Assembly (NCBI GenBank): GCA_944472155.2
Contig: OX235279.1
Location: forward strand, 46,969,564 to 47,033,563
Length of the DNA: 64,000 nt
Reading direction: 5' to 3'
DNA from: Trichobilharzia szidati
Taxonomy: Eukaryota > Platyhelminthes > Trematoda > Strigeidida > Schistosomatidae
In this document: piece by piece, positions 1-13,000 of the stretch
Layout of the letters: every line of letters begins with the position of its first letter
Numbering within the stretch: position 1 is the stretch's first letter
Notes under the pieces: generated by a model
Seen by the model: the letters and a program-made list of their open reading frames with translations, nothing else
What the model was told of the DNA's origin: nothing
Database searches by the model: none
Translations under genes and position numbers: made by a program

Positions 1-1118
1 AAAGCCTGAAGAAGATCTAATTGAAAACAATATTGTTCGCTTATATGTCTTGTTCTAATATTAAAAATGGGAATATTTAAAGATTACTGAAATGCATTCA
101 GATAACAGAATAATGTTTGCTAACCGAACGTCATACTTGAAATACATCATTCTGTTTACTAACGTGGTGCTTTAGCTACCTGGGTTTAATTAGTTTAGTC
201 TTCCTTGTTAAACATAGACACTTACTCACTAATCCTATTTATCTCTTATTAATGAGAAGTGTTCAAGCTGAAGAATATAAAACTATACACTGATACTGAA
301 TATTACCCTAGAGAATTTTATCCGAGACCGATATTAGTGTAATAGGATTGTCAGGGAAGTCAAAAAGAGTAATTTCGCTTGTATAGTTGTCATGATTTCT
401 ACGCCTAAACACAAAAATTCCGTAATTCCTGACAATGTTACACCTTACCGACAATTCAGTGTTCATAAACACAACTGGCATTCAATGTACTAATTCGAAA
501 TGCGTCAGCTAAGCCTGATATACTCTTTTGCGCAATGTTCCTCTTTAATCTGTGTGTAGATGTATATTCTAATCAATATTTGCATATCAGAAATGGTATT
601 AAAAGGGTTTAGGAGTAGGTTGATTATTCACTGTGTTATATATCCAATAAACAAATTATTATGGCAATTTATAATACTACAGTATCCCAGTTTCACATGA
701 ATAATTAAGTTAATTATTTCTTGTTAATTTACTGAGTGTCTGCTTAAGCGGATAGTTTATTGGAGAGTGGTTTACTGGTCAACTAAACCTCGGTAGGTGG
801 AAGTTCATTAGTATTAGATGTTGGTGAATTTTCTTTAATCAACGTAACTTAACATCTTAACAGACTTTTAGATGAATGTTTATTCTGATTATGCGTATTT
901 ATTGTGGGTTTCTTCGATGGCTGTGTGCAGTTATCTGTCCTTTCTTATAGAGTATTTTATAACAGTAAACCTAGATCAACGTCTAAAATGCATGTCAATT
1001 TACTACTTCTTGTCTTCCCTGTTAAGTGTATAAGTCAGATAAGCTAATACTCGAAATACTCAAACCTTTCTGTAGATTTTTTGACTATGTCTCAATTCAA
1101 CATTAATAATTACTTTAA
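1..1118. other. AT-rich sequence, nothing recognised
   Basis: Presumably within the last visible intron of the CCDC141-like gene. No exon continuing the fourth Ig domain, no RNA gene and no repeat family could be identified. Confidence 0.4.
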
Positions 1119-1124
1119 CTAATC

Positions 1125-2192
1125 CTTCGTTACTATGGGATGCTGCCAACAGCTGTACGATAACGCTGCATGCCAAGCAATCCACAACGCGAAACTCACG
1201 GAATCCTTCGAAGTGAAGATGGGAGTAAGACAAGACTGCCTACTATCTCCAATGATTTTCCTGATTGCGGTAGATTGGACAATGCAACAGGCAGCCGGTA
1301 ACGAACAGACAGACATGAAATGGACTCGCACAAAAAACTCGGAGGATCTGGACTTCGCCAATGATATACGTCTGATTTCCCACAAACTGGAAGATGTGCA
1401 AGTGGGAAGCGACAAGTTAGCAAAAGAAGCAGCCACAGGAGATATGACTTCAGGTGAACATAGAGAAAACAGAGGTGATGAAGATTCCTGGCTAACAGCA
1501 ACAGAAACAACAACAGACACAATCAGCATAAGTGGGAGAAATTTGAAAGAAGCGACCTCCTTTACCTACCTACCGACCTGGGAAGCATCGTTTCAGCTAC
1601 AGGCGGATGGGACTGATGAGGATATGAAAGTGAGGATCAGGAAAGCAAGGCAAGCTTTCATTACTCTGAAGTCTGTGTGTAGGTAGATCAGCAGCTCTTA
1701 GCATGAAAAATAAGATGCGGATTTTCAACTCCAATGTGAAGTCAGCGCTACTATACGGATCAGAGATTGGGCGCCGCGTCACGAAGGGCACTTCGAACAA
1801 ACTACAGATCTTCATTAACAGCTGTCTTCGCTCAATACTCAAGATCAGATGGCCAGAAGAGATCAGAAACGGGGATCTCTGGGAGCGAACCAACTAGGAA
1901 CCAATTGTGCAGGAAATATGCAGGGAGAAATGGAGGTGGATTGGCCACACTCTGAGGAAACCAGCAAGTGACATCACTAGACAAGCCCTCGAGTGGAACC
2001 CGAAAGGGAAGCGGCGAGTTGGTCGTCAGTGCAAGGACGACAAGGAGTAGGTCATACCAAGAGGAGATGAAAGTAAGTGGGCAGAAGTGGAGCCAGATGA
2101 AAACGTTGGCGGAGAACCGATCGCAATGTAGACGTGCGGCTGAAGTCCTATGTTCCTCTAGTTCCTAGAGGAAACAATAACAATAATAATCC
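1125..2192 (+). mobile_element. LINE fragment A, reverse transcriptase C-terminal half, broken
   Basis: Two frames carry reverse transcriptase text. From 1135: MGCCQQLYDNAACQAIHNAK, then GVRQDCLLSPMIFLIAVDW and LEDLDFANDIRLISHK. From 1703: NSNVKSALLYGSE and LRSILKIRWPEEI. The expected YADD/FADD catalytic box reads FAND. Stops after KSVCR and WERTN and later frame changes show it is dead. It ends in the LINE 3' end (GTCCTATGTTCCTCTAG) and a CAATAATAAT-type simple tail, typical of target-primed insertion. It is 5'-truncated, lying in an intron of the CCDC141-like gene opposite to its transcription. RTE-like by motif; the clade is not certain. Confidence 0.85.
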
Positions 2193-2209
2193 TTTTTACT
2201 TCAGTGTCA

Positions 2210-2560
2210 ACCTAATCAACCTTGGCTGGACAACTTATGCTATAAATCAGTGTCCCTATACGGTTCAGAGACTTCGCGCATCACCAAAAGCATTTCCAAC
2301 GGGCTACAGAGCCCCAACAACATTTGCCTTCACTCTGTACTGAATAACAGTTGGTCAGAAAGGATGACAAATAAAGGAACTCTGGTTGTAAACCAGCCGA
2401 AACAATAAGCAGAAGGAGGTGGAGATGGACTGGAAATACTCACTGGGGACTGCTGACTCACATCACACTTCACAATTTCGAGTTGGAGCGGGATAGGGAG
2501 AAACACGTAGGGCACCCAATGGCAACAAGAAGGAGATCATGTGGGCTATGAGTAGAATTA
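2210..2560 (+). mobile_element. LINE fragment B, degenerate 3' part
   Basis: Directly downstream of fragment A. It reads SLYGSETSRITKSISNGLQ and then SWSERMTNKGTLV, aligning with LLYGSETWRVTKNISN and WPERITNKKLWE of fragment C at 22440-23665. Later codons are scrambled. Probably an older copy into or beside which fragment A inserted. Confidence 0.65.
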
Positions 2561-2569
2561 AAGTATTCG

Positions 2570-3577
2570 AAATGTGCTTTACAAGTCTTATTTCCCTTTA
2601 ATATATCCCTCTGAATATTTATTTTCACCTGAAAATTGTACAAGTGTGAAATGAAATGATGATTCAGCCAGATAACATAGGCATTATTTCTGTCATACAA
2701 TCACGCACTTATATTTACCATAGTGGGGGAAAAATACCTATCTTAGTGAGTGGGCGAGTTTCAATATTCGTCCAAAATCTGAGGCACGGCATGAATGTAT
2801 ATATACGCGCGTTACCATTACTGATGAATCACACTTGTGCACTCGAATTCGATCGTATTGCTGAAAGTTTTAATTTTTCTAGCTTAAATTGTGTTTTTCA
2901 ACTATAACGAAAGTATTTTTGGCCAGAAAACGTGTTATCGAAAGCTGAAAAAAAACTGTTATATTTTTAGATGAAGTCTACGATTACCCCGTATAAGTGT
3001 CACAATATCTTGACTGAACAATGAGACTTTGTATCATATAGCCATAGAATGAATGCACAAACGAACCTAATATTTGAAATCTAACTTCCAGCATTCTAAT
3101 AAAACACATGTCAGTAGTATAGTGTAGCTAGTGTTAAAAGATGAAGTAATTAGAGTGCGCCAGACGCCACTAAAGGTTAATTCTAGGACTGATCAATTAC
3201 TTAAGAAGCGCAATTCGTATTCATCAACAAATACCTGATCTGACGATTTATATACTGTATGAGCTGGATGGTCTTTCTAGACAATGTCTTCAACAAAGAC
3301 TTCAACATGAAGCAGGTTTGTTACATGCATTCTCTTCTGCAAGATATGACTTCTCAGGATGTTATTTGATTGACGGTAGCTAGCAGTGGAATCCAGGACA
3401 CGACGTTCGTCTCATTCAAAACTCATTGGCTAGATGCACCTGTATCCCATTTTAGTTCGGTAAAATCAGTCAAAGGGGAATTAAAAATGATTTCAACAAA
3501 TGACTTTTCAGTAAACCAAAAGCACCATTTTCCATCATCAGGTATCTTAATACAAATATCAGATCGTTCTCTGTGAG
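2570..3577. other. AT-rich intronic sequence, nothing recognised
   Basis: Short open frames only, with no family motif. No exon or repeat could be supported. Confidence 0.35.
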
Positions 3578-3790
3578 TTTTTCGATTCCTATGCATTCCG
3601 CGTATGATATAAGGCACCAAGCTTGAGCTTCGATGTTACAGTAGCAGTGGTATTGTTTTTACGGCTTGGAATAGACAGCCTCACACCCAACCTCCAAGCT
3701 AGGCAAGCTTTTGGAATGAGTCGGCAGGGAATCAAAATCAGTTCACGTGCGTACCTGGCGTAGATTCTACCACTGAACCATCACTGTAGG
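3578..3790 (-). repeat. tRNA-Gly-derived SINE, degenerate
   Basis: On the minus strand it keeps the order tRNA-like head (TGGTTCAGTGGTAGAATCT near 3770, acceptor part lost), body ending in a pyrimidine-rich CTGTAAC region, and LINE-like tail. Internal segments match the better copies at 14108 and 37571. Confidence 0.6.
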
Positions 3791-3943
3791 TTATTCGTAG
3801 CTAAATTCTTTCGTTAAATATTTTAATCTGCAGTTCTGAAAATCATTATTTCCCATTTACACCTCTGTATCAAAAATATTAAATTTTTTGAAACCACACT
3901 CAAAACATTATTGATAAAAAATTAAGAAGGAAGAAAATCTTAC

Positions 3944-4088
3944 TTTTGGTGCTGGAAACCCGGTGATCTGACACTCCAGCTTGATTTTCTCTTGTCCATC
4001 AACCTCAGCATTTTGTAGAGGTGTAAGAAACTGTGGCGGTCTACCATAATCTGATGCTGGACGCGATTCAGGAACATGCGTTCGCATT
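3944..4088 (-). CDS. CCDC141: CCDC141-like exon 19 (residues 1569-1617), start of Ig 4; last coding exon found
   Basis: The acceptor GAATCAAG has a poor pyrimidine tract; the donor is GTAAGA. 145 nt, phase 2 in and 0 out. It encodes MRTHVPESRPASDYG, then PPQFLTPLQNAEVDGQEKIK and LECQITGFPAPK, the first half of a fourth I-set domain. Its C-strand Trp and F-strand Cys must be in a later exon, which I could not find between 1 and 3943, so the gene very likely continues past the left edge. Confidence 0.8.
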
Positions 4089-7000
4089 CTTGATTCAATT
4101 CGAAAAAGACAAATATAAGACAAATGCGACATGTTAAAAAGAAAGGACAGAGGTCATTTTGACAAGCTAGTACATAAAATACTCAAAGAAAACAACTGAG
4201 ATTCATAGAAAGTCAAACCGGCAGGAATACGTGAATTTTTTTCCACAAATAAAGTTTGTACGTTTATGCTTGAATTTATTAGGTCCAGAACTGTCAGTTC
4301 AGAGGTCACTGGTGTGAATTTTGTGGTGGTTTAGGCATTCTTTGAAGTCCAGTCGCTTGTCAAATAACTGTATAAAGAGTACATGAATTATATTATAGTA
4401 TAGTACATGATATTTATAGCTAGACTGACTGAGTAAAGCTGAATTCTTTAAAGACCTTCACTGCCAATGCGTCTACTTCGAATATTTTAGGAAAGTCATA
4501 CAGTTGTACATTATTCCAGGAAATTCGCAACATCTACAGTCTGGGTGTTTATTACAGAAGATGAAAGTTAGAATTTACTGATAAAAGAAGCTTCTGAGTT
4601 AGTTAAGCGATGGTGTTACATCAAATAAGCTGTTATTAAGCCAGGAGTGTTTCAGTACATCTAAATTTATTAAATTCTCGGTTTTTGATAATCATAGTGT
4701 GATGTTTTGTGATATATTTACCACCTAACTCGTCATTTTTATGAGCAGTATAAGGCGGTTGAATTCGATCTAAATGGTAGGCTGGAAAAGAGTAAATCAA
4801 TACATATATAGCTCTTTATTTTATTTATATATATATATACTCATTTATATATATATATATATATATATGACAATGCAAAAACGGTTTCAAAACAAGTAAT
4901 AAACTTTATTTTTTTTCACATGTTTAAAAAATCTGTTCCACTCACCTCAGTGGTACAGAGACTGTAGTAAGAGGTGGTACAGAAACTGCTCTTTGAAAAT
5001 CTTGGGGGCTTGTGTAAGGAACAGCAGCCCTAACTGCAGTCGGAGATTGGACTACACGTGGAATTTTAGAGGGTTCAAACACCTCATCAAACTCAAGTTG
5101 AATATCTCTTCTGCGACGTGAAGCTGTTGCTCGGAAAGATAGTTGTGATGGTGATAAAGGTTCACGTTTCTCCAGAGGATGAACTGTGACGCTACAACTT
5201 GTTGTGGCAAATCCTGCTGGATTACGCACGGTACATGCATATTTTCCACCTTCTAATTCAGAAACCTGAGGAGAGATATCACAGAGTTAGCTTGTTTAAG
5301 TTGAAATGTAATAGAAAAATGCGCCTCGAAAGTTACTGTGAAAAATAACAAATAGATACATATTTTTTTTCCTACTTATCTGACTGTTTGTAGAAAAAAT
5401 GGAACAATCTAAGATCAGATAAGATGTACGTGTCAGCTGGACTTGACAGATAAGGGACTAGAGTCCTGGGGATTATAGAAGTACAATGTTGCTATTTCAA
5501 ATACTGTCAATATTTAGGTCTTATTTTAAGTGTAAACATCACACTAGATTTGTAGAAAATAAGAGAAATGTAAGTTATTTTATACAGATTGTTAAAAAAA
5601 ATGCAATTCACTATGCAGTATTTAAAGAAAAGTCTTTTTTAAGCTGATTAAAAGTACTGACAAATCTTCATCTAACTATGATTTCTCTTTTATCATATTT
5701 TTTAGTTTCATTACATCGACACCATCTCTTAAATATGGCAGCTTGAACTTGTACAAGGTTAGTTTTAAACGTTGATAATTCAGTTCAGTGTACAGGTTAT
5801 CCTTTAAATAATTAACAGGGTAGCAATTCGAAATATATTACCAAAGATATTCGTTTGAATGAATGGAAAATTTCTCAAAAATGCAGACATAACAGCAATG
5901 AAAATTTTCCTGCACACGAATCATTTTAAAATCATATTTATCTTCAACAGATAAATGCATGCAGTCAGTCAAATACTGATAATAACGTTCCGGAAAATGT
6001 TACAAGTAATGTGAGGAGGTGTGTGATTTGTTTGATTGTTGATTACACCTTCATTTAAGGTCTACATGATATCCCAAAAGAATCAGAAACATTCATCATA
6101 CACTTATGGTGTTGTATTTTTTTGAAGAAGCTGTTTTTCGGGCTGTGCACACACTGATTTGAAAATATCCAGTTAAAAAACAAAAAAGTTATTCATATAA
6201 AGTTGAATAGGTGCCCTTCAGGATTAATTAGTGCTGACACAGATTTAATGCTTAGAGCCTTTTCATCATTTCCACTATTGTGTTAGATTTTGTTGATGTC
6301 CAGTTAATAAATTCAGTACACTTTAAATTCGAAAATAAGAACTTGGATGGTAGTGACTACATCCACAGATTCCTAAGTGGTGATTAAGATCAATCATTCA
6401 CTCGTGCAGCATATTTACTAAGCTAATTAACATGACACTACTGTGTTAGTCATGGGAAATCTTGGTTGACGTAAGCATTTTTGGAATTCAGTATTCTAGT
6501 CAACGAACTTGAATCACTGTGTTCTCAAGTCACAGACTCTACTACTGCATGAGACTTAGCGAATTGGACTTAGTCTTTGATCAGTCATGTTTCAGAGATC
6601 TATAATCAACCTACTAGGAATTACAGGATTTTCATCATAAGCTGACATTAGTTAGAGAACCATTGGAAAACCTGGGAGTACTGGACAGCTGTTTCGTCCT
6701 AGTTTGGGATTCTTCAGCAGTACGCACCCACCGGGATTCGAACCCAGGACCTTCTGGTTACAAGGCGAGCTCGTATACCATTAAGCCACTGGGACTCGAT
6801 CCAATGGCCCATGAATTCTAACTTCTGCCAATTCACGACATAGCGTGACCCTTAGCCAATGTCTTCGGCGAGTATTTGTCGTCACACCCAACCTGCTGCA
6901 CCCTACTGGTCACGACTTCTCACTAGAACCCCAGGTAACTACCTACCTGAATAGGGCAAGTCGCTAGTAAACATCTCATTGATATGCAAGTGTTGGTTTG

Positions 7001-10000
7001 TAGGGATTTGGTTGATTGGTTACAGGATTTTCATCATGAGCTTGCGTGTATACTGTTATTTATTGCTAACAGAGATAGACTGACTACCCAACCATTTGCA
7101 CTGTCTCTCATAGCTGTAGGATGAATGTATACAAGTCAGCAATTGAGTATACTGGATAATTGTTCCTGAGATGTGCTTGTTACCGATGATAAAATATACA
7201 AGTGTTGTATTCACTTAATCGTTGCTGTTTTCAAATCATTTTCCAGAAAATGAAAGAAATAGGCAGGCGGATAAAAGTGAAAAATGCCTCTCATATGACT
7301 GTCCTTGATTTTATTTGTGTTCGGTCAACCAGATTGTTGAGTTGAAAATCTGTAATTGCTGTTCTAGATAATTCCACAATCAAATCGGTGTTAAAGAGCT
7401 TGTCTGGAAGGACAAATGAGAACTTCACAAATGAAATTTCTAACTCAGAGATCACAGCAGTACCAAGAAAAAGATGAAGTTTTATGTTTACATAGAATGG
7501 ATTTCTTTCTTTCTTAACGTTCCTAGTGGAACATAGGGCTTCAAGCCAGAGGCTTGAAGTTTCGGTAACAGTGGTGTTTACTTTTACGGGATGGGGTTGC
7601 TAGCCCCATGCCCAACCTTCCCTCTTTACCAGTCTTACTACTGGCTTAGCGAGGCAAAGGTGTGCGTCTGCCAGGAATCGAACTTCGAACCACATGCTTG
7701 GTCAGCGAGCGTTGTACCCCTGTGCCACCGAAGCCTGTCCAGATGATTACCTTCAGAAATAAAAGAGGTCGGTGTCTGTTCTACTAAAAACTATAAAGTA
7801 GAGGAGGATAACTGCTGAGTGGTGATGACTGTAAACAAAGTAAATTGAACTCACCATAAGAAGATGTAGGCTGACTGTGTTGTTAACTTCCATTGTAATA
7901 CGTCGACGGCCTATTTCGCCTTGAATTGGCATATCATTGTGATACCATTCCACTACAGCTGGTAGTGCACTCTTTAAAGGTAAATTTTAAAAAACACAGT
8001 TAATTTCTTTCGATTGGATATTACTGATGTATATAAGTAGTTTAATATTACAAATATCAAAAAATTTACCATACGAAATAGATTGGAACTGAAATAATAA
8101 GGAATAATTTCTTAGGGTGCACCTGACTCTTTTAAGTTCATTGAAGGTAACAAATAGCGACGATATGCTATGTCTGAAGTATATAAGTAAGGACTCCCTG
8201 TTTGCCCAGTCTTAGACATTTTTAATACCATCTACCATGGAGCTGCAAAATGGCTAGTTGAATTCACACAAACAAGTCGAAAAATAGCTTCAAATTTACT
8301 TTTGATGAAGGGTATTTTAAAGTAAGTAGGAGGGAAGTGATATGCTTTAAACTGTCGTCACTATTCACCAAAATGCGAAGGATGGAGACAGCGGGATTCA
8401 TGCACCAACGGATATTGGTAAAGCAAACCGATTTCGAAGTTTCAGTTATTATCTTCAAAGAATTTCTTTGGAGATGTAACATGAGCATACATTTCATATT
8501 CAGTGAAATCTGTTGTAGGCAAATGGATGGTCTGGTTATGGATTATCCAGCCTGATTTTGACTAATTTTTTACCTTAAGTTGTAAAATTGTCTATTGAAA
8601 CGTATAACAGATAAATCGGATTCCCATAATAGTTATACAGACTATATGTTTATTATTCTTGATCAGAAAAGACTCGGGAGTCAGTTTTGTGACATAGGAG
8701 GACCAACAACTGTTGAGACATGATATTAACAAAGACAACAAGATGGATAGGTAGTAAGGGCTCGACTCGCGCCTTGTAGTTTTGAATTGTACTCAATACA
8801 CCTTCATGCTGAGCTCATGGTTTGCTGTCATCTCTTATTTGACTGTCTCTCCGTCTGCTACAGATTGGTGTCAGAGGTGTAAAAAACACTGCTTGACAAA
8901 CATGAATTCTTTATCAGATAGTGAACCTCATAAGCTGCTCTCAAAGCAATGCTCACCAACCGAGTCTGGTCCTCTTACACTACGTGAAAACTCTGTTCTC
9001 CAGCATAAATCAAACTATCAAATTTGGAAAAAAGCATGTTCACTCCTTTCTGCACTGAGTAGCAGTCAGCGACTGCTATCATCAGAAAACTGAAAAGGAC
9101 GAGATGCTGATGAAATGGGTCCAAGTCCTTCATCTGCACTGAGTCATTAAGTTTGAAGTCAGTTGCCTATATCAAACCTTGCATGAACCTGTTTAAGAGC
9201 AACACCCATCGTGCGAGGGCTGATGATACTACTCAGCTGCCCAAGCTTGACTGGATGGAACGAGGTTTGAATTCACGACCTATCAGGTGGAATCCAGTCG
9301 CTCTAGGTGATGAGCTACATCACCGCAGGAACCATTAAGAATGTGTCTGGGTTGGTAAGTACAAGAAGAGTGATTTTCACAGTAAATATTAAACTTGGAA
9401 TTCGTATTAGGCGTTACAAGCAACTGGAAAAACGAGTGATATTCTTAGGTTATTGGTTTTATGACTTCAATTTCGATCATCAATTAACTCTAGTTAAAGA
9501 ATTATTGAAAGCCAGGGAGTGTTGGGCAGATGTTTCACCCTTGTTTGTACGCTCGCGTGGCCCCAACAAGGATAAAATCAAGGACCTCTAGGTTACAAGC
9601 CTATCTCGTTGACCATTCAGTCACTTGGTTGAGATCCAATGGCCCATCAATCCAAACTTCTGACAGTTGCCGATATAACGCGACCGTTAATCAGTGTCAT
9701 CAGTGAGTATCTGTCTTCACACCCTACAGCTATCCAGTACTTCCTGGCTTTCAATGTTTCTCTAACTGAAGTCAATTCGTGGTCAAAAGCGAAATCCGTC
9801 AGATCCCTGCAAACCAACACTTGAAAAGACCTAAGATTGCTGTCACTGTTTAGTATTTGGCAAGTGACTTTCGCGCATAGGCAGGATTCTCAACTCAGAA
9901 CACACCGATTTAATTGAATCCCATCAAAATTGTCAACTAGTGAACACACCATGTTAGTATGAACTTGGTTCTAAGATAAACAACAAAGTATATTCAACTT

Positions 10001-13000
10001 TGAATAAATAAACAAGGTGATTCACTTATTGGTAAACTGAGGAAAGTTTTACTGCCTACCATGTCACTTGAAATGTGAGAATTTACCTCACCTCGAGGTT
10101 CGTGTGTAATGCATAATAATGAATAAAGATGACCAGCGGGATTGAGTGTGCAGACTTGGGAACAACGCAGTGCTACACCATACTGCCAAAACTAAACTAA
10201 ATCTATCACACACCATATTGTTGCGCTTACACTTTCATACACAAAAAAGTTCTTTTCAAATATAAAGTCAACAGAATTTTGTTTATTCAGGGAGAAACCT
10301 TTAAAGGTCAACTTTGTCTGATTAGTGCACTACTTAAAGTAAACTGATAATTAGATAATGGTTAGTGTTAATCGCTGAGGTGAGGGGATAAACAAAAAAA
10401 CACTCGGCATAACCTTTTCAAACACTTGGTCGGAGCGCGCGCGCCGGAGAGTGTGTGTGTATTTGGGGCAGAGAGGGGGAAATTGGGCCTAATTACTTCT
10501 TCAAGGTCAGTAAAAAGTGTTGAGCATTGTGGAGTAGATCATCGAATAAATTATAATTATATTCCAATAGTTTACACACAATGATAAGTTTTTGTTGTTT
10601 TTTTGGTAATATTTCGAGCAAAATTACTGTCCGTGATCACACACCAACTGTTGGAAGTGTTTTGTTTTGATTATTTCTTCACAAATCTCACTGACCTAAA
10701 CCTACTAACACCAAAAGAGAGAGAGTAGTGCAGTTTTTGTAACGTGTGAGTGTGTGTGTGTGTGTGTTAAAAACAATAACAGTTGAATTTACTTCAACTG
10801 TTCACCTCATAACAAGCGCATACGTAAACTGAAGTACCTCTAACATTACAACACATGTGAATAGATCATTATTTGCCTATTGAACGTTTACTGGTCAGTC
10901 TGGATGTCAAAAATATTTCTACTTTGAACTTTGTTGCTGTTATTGTTGTTGTTTGAATTTGTAATGAATAGTTAGGTCCATTTATTATATTCCCAACACA
11001 TTCAGTAGAAATAAGCTACTGGCTTCTCCTACGCCCATGAACGACCTGCTACGGCTGAGTTTGGGTAGACTTCAGTCTTCCTGTGGAAATGCGGCCAGCG
11101 TTCATAGCCTCCGGCATGTAAGTCCTATTCACCGCCTTCACGCAAAGGGGATGTCCTTCACAAGAGTTAAGTGGCAAATGCAAATGTTTGGAGCAAAACA
11201 ACCGGACTGGTGGATATGCTGGTGTCAACTAGTGTCAAATATAAACCACCAATTAACTGCCCTTTAGGATATGCTGGTTTACCACCCAGGGGAGCTGAAA
11301 AATCCTGATTCAAAAGCCTATGATGCATACGGGGCTCCGGAATCTGAAGTAGTCGAATGTACTATGAACCTGTTTGGGTCACCGGAAACCATAGGAACGC
11401 AGTTCCTGACACTGCTCCACTGTCTCGAGGATCAGATTTCAAGTCAAAGGCTCTGCACGGTGGTCCCTTAAGACAAGAAACTGCTTCGGTTTAGGCATCT
11501 GAGCAGTATTCAAGCCCTCGCACTGCATTTGTCGGTATCCATAATGTACCAAGTTTTTGTCTTAACAATAATAATGGTGCTCCACATAGCAGAATGAACC
11601 AATAATTGTTTCCACTTTTTTCTTATCTAGGTTCAGTTAAACTGCATACGTTTAGGTAAGAAGATGATTGCAGTGATAGGGTTGGCATCAGTTTGATATA
11701 GTTGGTCAGTATGTGTCATGCAAGACTAGCGGATCAAAGGTTATCGTCCAAACTCTCAAAATGGCCTACATTTTTCAGAAGACTAAGTCACCTTCTTGTT
11801 ACAGTTTCATAAACATTAGGCTTTCAATTCAGCTTGCCTAAGGGTACATACATGTGACTGATATAAGTTGTTGCTCCGATAAGAAGCTCATCCAAATGTT
11901 GGTTTGCAGAGATTTGACTGGTTTCAGGATTTCATCACGAAATGACTTCGTTTAGAGAACCACTGGAAAATCTGGGAATACTAGACAGCTATTTCGCCCT
12001 AGATTGGGACTCCTCATCAGTAGCTTAGACCCAGGACCTTCTGGTTACAAGGAGAGCTCGTAGACCATTAAGCCACTGGGACCCGACCCAATGGTCCATG
12101 AATTCCAACTTCTGCCAGTGATCGCTCCATATCGTGAATTGGCAGAAGTTGGAACCGATGGTCCATTGGATGGTGTCTCATAGGCATAACGGTGTACCAA
12201 CTCGCCTTGTAACCGGAAGGTCCTGGATTCGATCCCTGGAGGTGGGTGCATACTGATCAAAAGTCCCAATCTAGGACGAAACAGCCGTCCAGTACTCCCA
12301 AGTTTTCAAATGGTTCTCTAACCGAAGTCGGCTCATGATGAAATCCAAGTGAGACAAGTTCATCATCGGTGTGACAAATAGGTAGGATCAGTTAAAACCG
12401 CCCAGTTTCTTGTTAACTACCTGAACGAAATGATGGTGCATAGAATTCAATTCCCCACTTTCCAGCTTAATATTTTGGGGCAAAAGTTCACTAATATTTC
12501 TTTCGAAAGCCAAGAAATTTTCACATTGCAATGTGTGACCTGCACGTTACCACAAATAGCGATCGAGAAAGCAAGCAAACTATCATAATGGTATATACTA
12601 CTGATTGAGTGATATGAGTAGTTGCTAACCAGTTAAATAGTTAACAATAAAATTAACAATATATTTAAGTGTCATAATTATGACATACAATGAAATAGGC
12701 CCAAGGGGAGAGGAAAAGTTATTGAGATATCAACTAAACAATAATTTAACTGTGCAGTGAACCAATTACTCAATACGTATTGTATCTATGAGAATTATAC
12801 ACTTTTGTAAACTCATAGTCCATTCTCTTTCTCCAAAGGCTCCTACACATTCAAAGGTTTTTTCTTTTGGTAACTGCTAATATTAAATACACATTCATTC
12901 AAACGCTGAGCTGATATATATTCGTAAGTTACTTTGGTTAAATATCTTTCTCACCTTATACTGAACTGTAAGTTTACATCTGTCGCCAACTTTCAGATTC

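Noticed and set aside
1119..1529. Minus-strand open frames of 136 and 108 codons
   Set aside because: They are shadows opposite the LINE reverse transcriptase; composition follows the plus-strand codons.
3423..3620. 65-codon minus frame as the missing second half of Ig domain 4
   Set aside because: It contains Trp but no F-strand YxC motif, and there is no acceptor in the needed phase 0 giving an Ig-like sequence.
8782..9093. 103-codon plus-strand frame as a gene
   Set aside because: It starts inside the possible LTR, has no recognisable domain and no splice partner.
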